Shown: positions 33,522 through 35,801 of the stretch, piece after piece
Position numbering within the stretch: the first letter of the stretch is position 1
Layout: every line of letters begins with the position of its first letter
Source: JAGNEJ01 sp043757865
GTDB lineage: Bacteria > Verrucomicrobiota > Verrucomicrobiia > Verrucomicrobiales > V1-33
Assembly: GCA_043757865.1 (NCBI GenBank)
Contig: JAYVOP010000019.1
Span: 1-35,801, forward strand
Length of the DNA stretch: 35,801 bases
Direction of reading: 5' to 3'
Notes under the pieces: model-generated
What the model was told of the DNA's origin: nothing
What the model saw: the letters and a program-made list of their open reading frames with translations, nothing else
Databases searched by the model: none
Made by a program: the position numbers and the translations under genes

Positions 33522-33594
33522 TAGCCCCACCAGGGCTCGAACCTGGGACCAAGCGATTATGAGTCGCCTGCTCTGACCACTGAGCTATAGGGCC
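33522..33594 (-). tRNA. tRNA with CAT anticodon (elongator Met or Ile2)
   Basis: A complete 73-nt cloverleaf on the minus strand: acceptor GGCCCTA/TGGGGCT (with G-U pairs at the first and sixth positions), D-arm GCTC-AGTGGTCA-GAGC, anticodon stem GGCGA/TCGCT with loop CTCATAA, and T-arm CCAGG-TTCGAGC-CCTGG, then discriminator A. CCA is not encoded. The anticodon stem lacks the three G-C pairs of initiators, so it is elongator Met or an Ile2 type needing lysidine. It lies inside the phage late operon, between a small gene and the SH3-like gene, and must be cut out of the mRNA. Confidence 0.92.
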
Positions 33595-33630
33595 TTGCGA
33601 TGGGGGAGTTTCAGACGGTTCCATAGACGG

Positions 33631-33891
33631 TCAACTGTTTTCTGGCTTCTCACCAGCAATGAACCAGAAGGCTTCTTCCACGGCATCGGCAGCACCATCA
33701 TGGTAGGCGCGGTAGTCCGCGGCGGCCCCTGGCGGGGGTTGGCGGCCCATGCGTTCTAGCATTCCCATGTGGGTGCGCAGGTATTGCAACACGGCAACGA
33801 TATAGGGTTTGTTGTTCGGTTCTGACAACTGGCGGGTGATTTCCTCCGCATCCAGCTTCGGACCAAGGTCTATTTCGTGGATGAATTTCAT
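33631..33891 (-). CDS. Phage hypothetical protein, 86 aa
   Basis: Not recognised. It begins MKFIHEIDLGPKLDAEEITR, then has a helical stretch (YIVAVLQYLRTHMGMLERMG near 30-49), a GRQPPPGAAADYRAY turn and an acidic helix AADAVEEAFWFIAGEKPE. It starts with an ATGA overlap from the zinc-ribbon gene and ends 37 nt before the tRNA. Small helical proteins at this place, between portal and scaffold, are common in phages. Confidence 0.65.
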   Translation of the reverse strand: MKFIHEIDLGPKLDAEEITRQLSEPNNKPYIVAVLQYLRTHMGMLERMGRQPPPGAAADYRAYHDGAADAVEEAFWFIAGEKPENS

Positions 33892-34109
33892 GATCTTGTA
33901 TTTGATTCAAAATGTTCGATGCTCTTATCGCAAACAGGGCAACGTAACGTAACCCAGCGTTTTCCACCTATAGCGCGTTCGGCACCATAGCTTGGCATAT
34001 CAGATTCTTCCAAAGTGACGATGGTTTTACAGTAGTCACATTGTATATTTATCATTGTCCACCAAGGTTTTTGCGGCGGTGGGATTATCCCTTTAGATAT
34101 TATTTTCAT
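33888..34109 (-). CDS. Small zinc-ribbon phage protein, 73 aa
   Basis: It begins MKIISKGIIPPPQKPWWT, then CDYCKTIVTLEES and, after about 25 residues, LRCPVCDKSIEH. The two CxxC pairs form a zinc ribbon. The MKIISKG leader matches small phage zinc-ribbon proteins with a similar start, so ATG 34,109 is preferred over the internal ATG at MINIQ. It overlaps the portal stop by ATGA. Role unknown; a nucleic-acid or protein-binding ribbon is likely. Confidence 0.7.
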   Translation of the reverse strand: MKIISKGIIPPPQKPWWTMINIQCDYCKTIVTLEESDMPSYGAERAIGGKRWVTLRCPVCDKSIEHFESNTRS

Positions 34110-35801
34110 TGTGACACGGGTGAAACTCCCATTTTTCCGGTCTGGGCGTTTTGTTGTTGGGCGAGCTGGAAGGCGTGGAACTTAGCCCGGTTCGCCACTC
34201 GCGCTTGCACGTCAGGATCTTCCTGGAAGATGCTCTGGGTGCGGGTGGGTTGACCATCTTTACCCAGCGGTTGCATCCCGATAATCTTCCCATCGTTATC
34301 CATCTGGAAGCCGAAGATTTTCTGCAACACCTGGAGCCGCGTGGCGTTGTCCAAGCCTTGTTGGTAGGTGGATTCCTCATCGAACTGAGTCCCGTTCAGG
34401 ATCTGGGTGATGATGTTTTGCTCATCGGAAACTTCGCTTTGTTGTTGTTTACCAGGATCAGCCACGATCAAACGGTAGCTGGCAGGTAGCAGGCTGGCGG
34501 TGAGAGCCTTCAGCAGCGGTGGGCGTAGCATCAGCGCGGCATTGTCCATCCCCATGAGCAGGGAAAGGGACTGCATCCGTTTCTGGAGCATCTCTTGATC
34601 CAGCTCCGTAACATCGAAGTCCAGCTCCATAGAAACGCGTCCTTGGATCTCCTCACGGCTAGCGGCTAGGTTCACTTGCAGTCCAGCCACAAACGTAGCT
34701 TTCAGTTCATCCGCAGCGAACTCCTGACAGAGCGCAAACGTGAGGAGCTTGGCAGCGAGAATATCTGATAGGAAATCCGACACCATCATTTGGCGGTGCG
34801 CTAGCTTCACTTCTGGATCCACCTTCATCCCCCGGCACCAGAACTCATTGAAGCTGTCCATGGTGGTGTTTTCCACCTCCAACGATCCCCGTGGATCAGC
34901 CCCTATCTGCATGGGCTCCAGCATCCCCATCCCAGCGGTGGCGCGCATGGGAATCTGGGCACCAGGACGGATGTTGATCCGGGCACCAGCTTGATTTAGC
35001 GGCACTTTGAAGGGGGGCTTGATGGTGATACTAGCAAGATCACAGCGCATGTCGCGCTGGGCTTTCACCTCGTTCACATAGGTAAAAGTCAGCTCTCCCG
35101 CACCTCTGGAATGGAGTAGATAGGGGGCCTCCACTTCGGTTAGGTGCTCGGTAAATGGATACTTCCCATGAGCGTGTTCACAGCACTCATGGAAGCCCAC
35201 GACATCATCCACCTGACCATGCAAAACGGTGTGATAGAGCGCTCGCACATTCCCGATCGCAGTAGCTCGATAGTAGATGTGGATGATCTGAAAGCGCGTT
35301 TCCCCTTGATCCAGCGCGCAGCGCACAGAGCCATTGGACAGCACCCAGCCATCAATCTCCATCCCTATGAGATTCAGGCTTCTCCCCGGTCCCTTTTTGA
35401 TCACAGCTTCCACCCACGCCTCATCGTAGTCCATGGTATCAACTCGGCTACGTAGCTCGGCTTCTTCCACCCATTCTGGCATCGCTACCCAAGGTGTGCT
35501 TTCGATTCTGGTTGTGGTAGCAGGGTAGAACACATCCACGAATGGCTTCAGTGCTCTCCACTCTGGTTGCTCATCTTTGGTGGCAGTGGCGTAGTAGTCC
35601 ACGGGCTCTCCATAGCGCAGAGCCTTGGCGACTCGCGTAGCCTCAGCCTTAGGCATGGCAGGATCATAGCTCAGCAGCACGGCTGCCAGCATGGGACGTT
35701 GCTCCTCATCTTCCACCATATCTGCGAGCTTGTTACCCGCTTGTTGGGTGATGAGCGCTTGCTCTTCAGGCGTGAGCTGCGGTGGCTCCTCAGTTCCACC
35801 T
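34106..35801 (-). CDS. Portal protein, N-terminus outside the window
   Basis: The frame is open to the right edge; 564 residues are visible and the start is further right. The portal forms the twelve-subunit ring through which DNA is packaged and ejected. Supporting features are length, position before scaffold and coat, and typical segments: RWALKPFVDVFYPATTTRIE-like text near 35,540, SMELDFDVTELDQEMLQKRM near 34,610, and a Gln/Glu-rich helical C-terminus (KFHAFQLAQQQNAQTG) that could line the barrel. Visible upstream residues are QLTPEEQALITQQAGNKLAD. The family cannot be fixed to a named portal class by eye. Confidence 0.7.
   Translation of the reverse strand, partial: GGTEEPPQLTPEEQALITQQAGNKLADMVEDEEQRPMLAAVLLSYDPAMPKAEATRVAKALRYGEPVDYYATATKDEQPEWRALKPFVDVFYPATTTRIESTPWVAMPEWVEEAELRSRVDTMDYDEAWVEAVIKKGPGRSLNLIGMEIDGWVLSNGSVRCALDQGETRFQIIHIYYRATAIGNVRALYHTVLHGQVDDVVGFHECCEHAHGKYPFTEHLTEVEAPYLLHSRGAGELTFTYVNEVKAQRDMRCDLASITIKPPFKVPLNQAGARINIRPGAQIPMRATAGMGMLEPMQIGADPRGSLEVENTTMDSFNEFWCRGMKVDPEVKLAHRQMMVSDFLSDILAAKLLTFALCQEFAADELKATFVAGLQVNLAASREEIQGRVSMELDFDVTELDQEMLQKRMQSLSLLMGMDNAALMLRPPLLKALTASLLPASYRLIVADPGKQQQSEVSDEQNIITQILNGTQFDEESTYQQGLDNATRLQVLQKIFGFQMDNDGKIIGMQPLGKDGQPTRTQSIFQEDPDVQARVANRAKFHAFQLAQQQNAQTGKMGVSPVSQ

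Larger units (their letters stand above)
12598..35801. mobile_element. Prophage, structural half; right end outside the window
   Basis: A continuous run of minus-strand phage genes (portal to ejection proteins) starts at the tRNA fragment and is still open at the window edge. Gene content and order suggest a short-tailed, P22-like architecture: portal, scaffold, coat, adaptor, gp10-like tail factor, fibre and three ejection proteins. Lysis genes and sugar-modifying enzymes sit in the middle. No integrase, repressor, replication or terminase genes lie in view; they should be to the right. No broken structural gene was found, so the element could be intact. Confidence 0.85.

Noticed and set aside
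33286..33624. Long version of the SH3-like gene starting at 33,624
   Set aside because: The first 38 codons translate the tRNA, a well-known artefact, so the start at 33,510 was used.

Overview
The window joins a stretch of bacterial chromosome (about 1-12,600) to the structural half of an integrated tailed phage (about 12,600 to the right edge, where it is cut). The host is most likely a Gram-negative member of the Verrucomicrobiota or a close relative in the PVC group. The evidence is a DUF1549/DUF1553 protein, a planctomycete-type cytochrome c domain fused to leucine-rich repeats, and small VF530 and DUF3820 proteins. This is inferred from gene content; there is no rRNA to confirm it.

Host part. 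On the plus strand come the 3' part of a DUF1549/DUF1553 gene, a VF530 protein, a membrane-anchored cytochrome c/LRR protein and a DUF3820 protein. dusB follows on the minus strand and peptide deformylase on the plus strand, with a strong hairpin between their divergent starts. An aldo/keto reductase relative lies on the minus strand. A decayed patch (a frameshifted BlaI/MecI-like remnant and a transposase tail) precedes an orphan MdtC-like RND pump. Next is an alpha/beta-hydrolase-like gene broken by three apparent frameshifts, ending exactly at a displaced 3' fragment of a tRNA(CAT) gene.

Prophage part. That 42-nt tRNA fragment (12,598-12,639) looks like the left attachment scar. Every phage gene from there on is on the minus strand. 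In transcription order (right to left) they are: portal (cut by the window edge), zinc ribbon, small protein, a tRNA(CAT), SH3-like small protein, acidic scaffold, DUF5309/SU10-type major capsid protein, small protein, head-tail adaptor, small beta protein, purple-acid-phosphatase-like enzyme, GT32 glycosyltransferase, tandem GT25 glycosyltransferase, spanin-like protein, holin, CHAP-type endolysin, gp10-like tail protein, composite tail fibre, two probable ejection proteins and a 2,220-residue polyvalent ejection protein. Many junctions are ATGA, TAATG or TAAATG, so this looks like one translationally coupled late operon. The order (portal, scaffold, coat, adaptor, gp10-like, ejection proteins) resembles P22-like short-tailed phages, with lysis and sugar-modifying genes inserted. 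Integrase, repressor, terminase and replication genes are not in the window and should lie to the right.

Most unusual points: a phosphatase plus three glycosyltransferase domains inside a virion operon; a giant ejection protein carrying a kinase-like and a zincin-like domain; a gene-like +1 reading frame inside that giant gene; a single ORF that seems to hold both halves of a spanin; and near-total absence of Shine-Dalgarno sequences in both host and phage genes.
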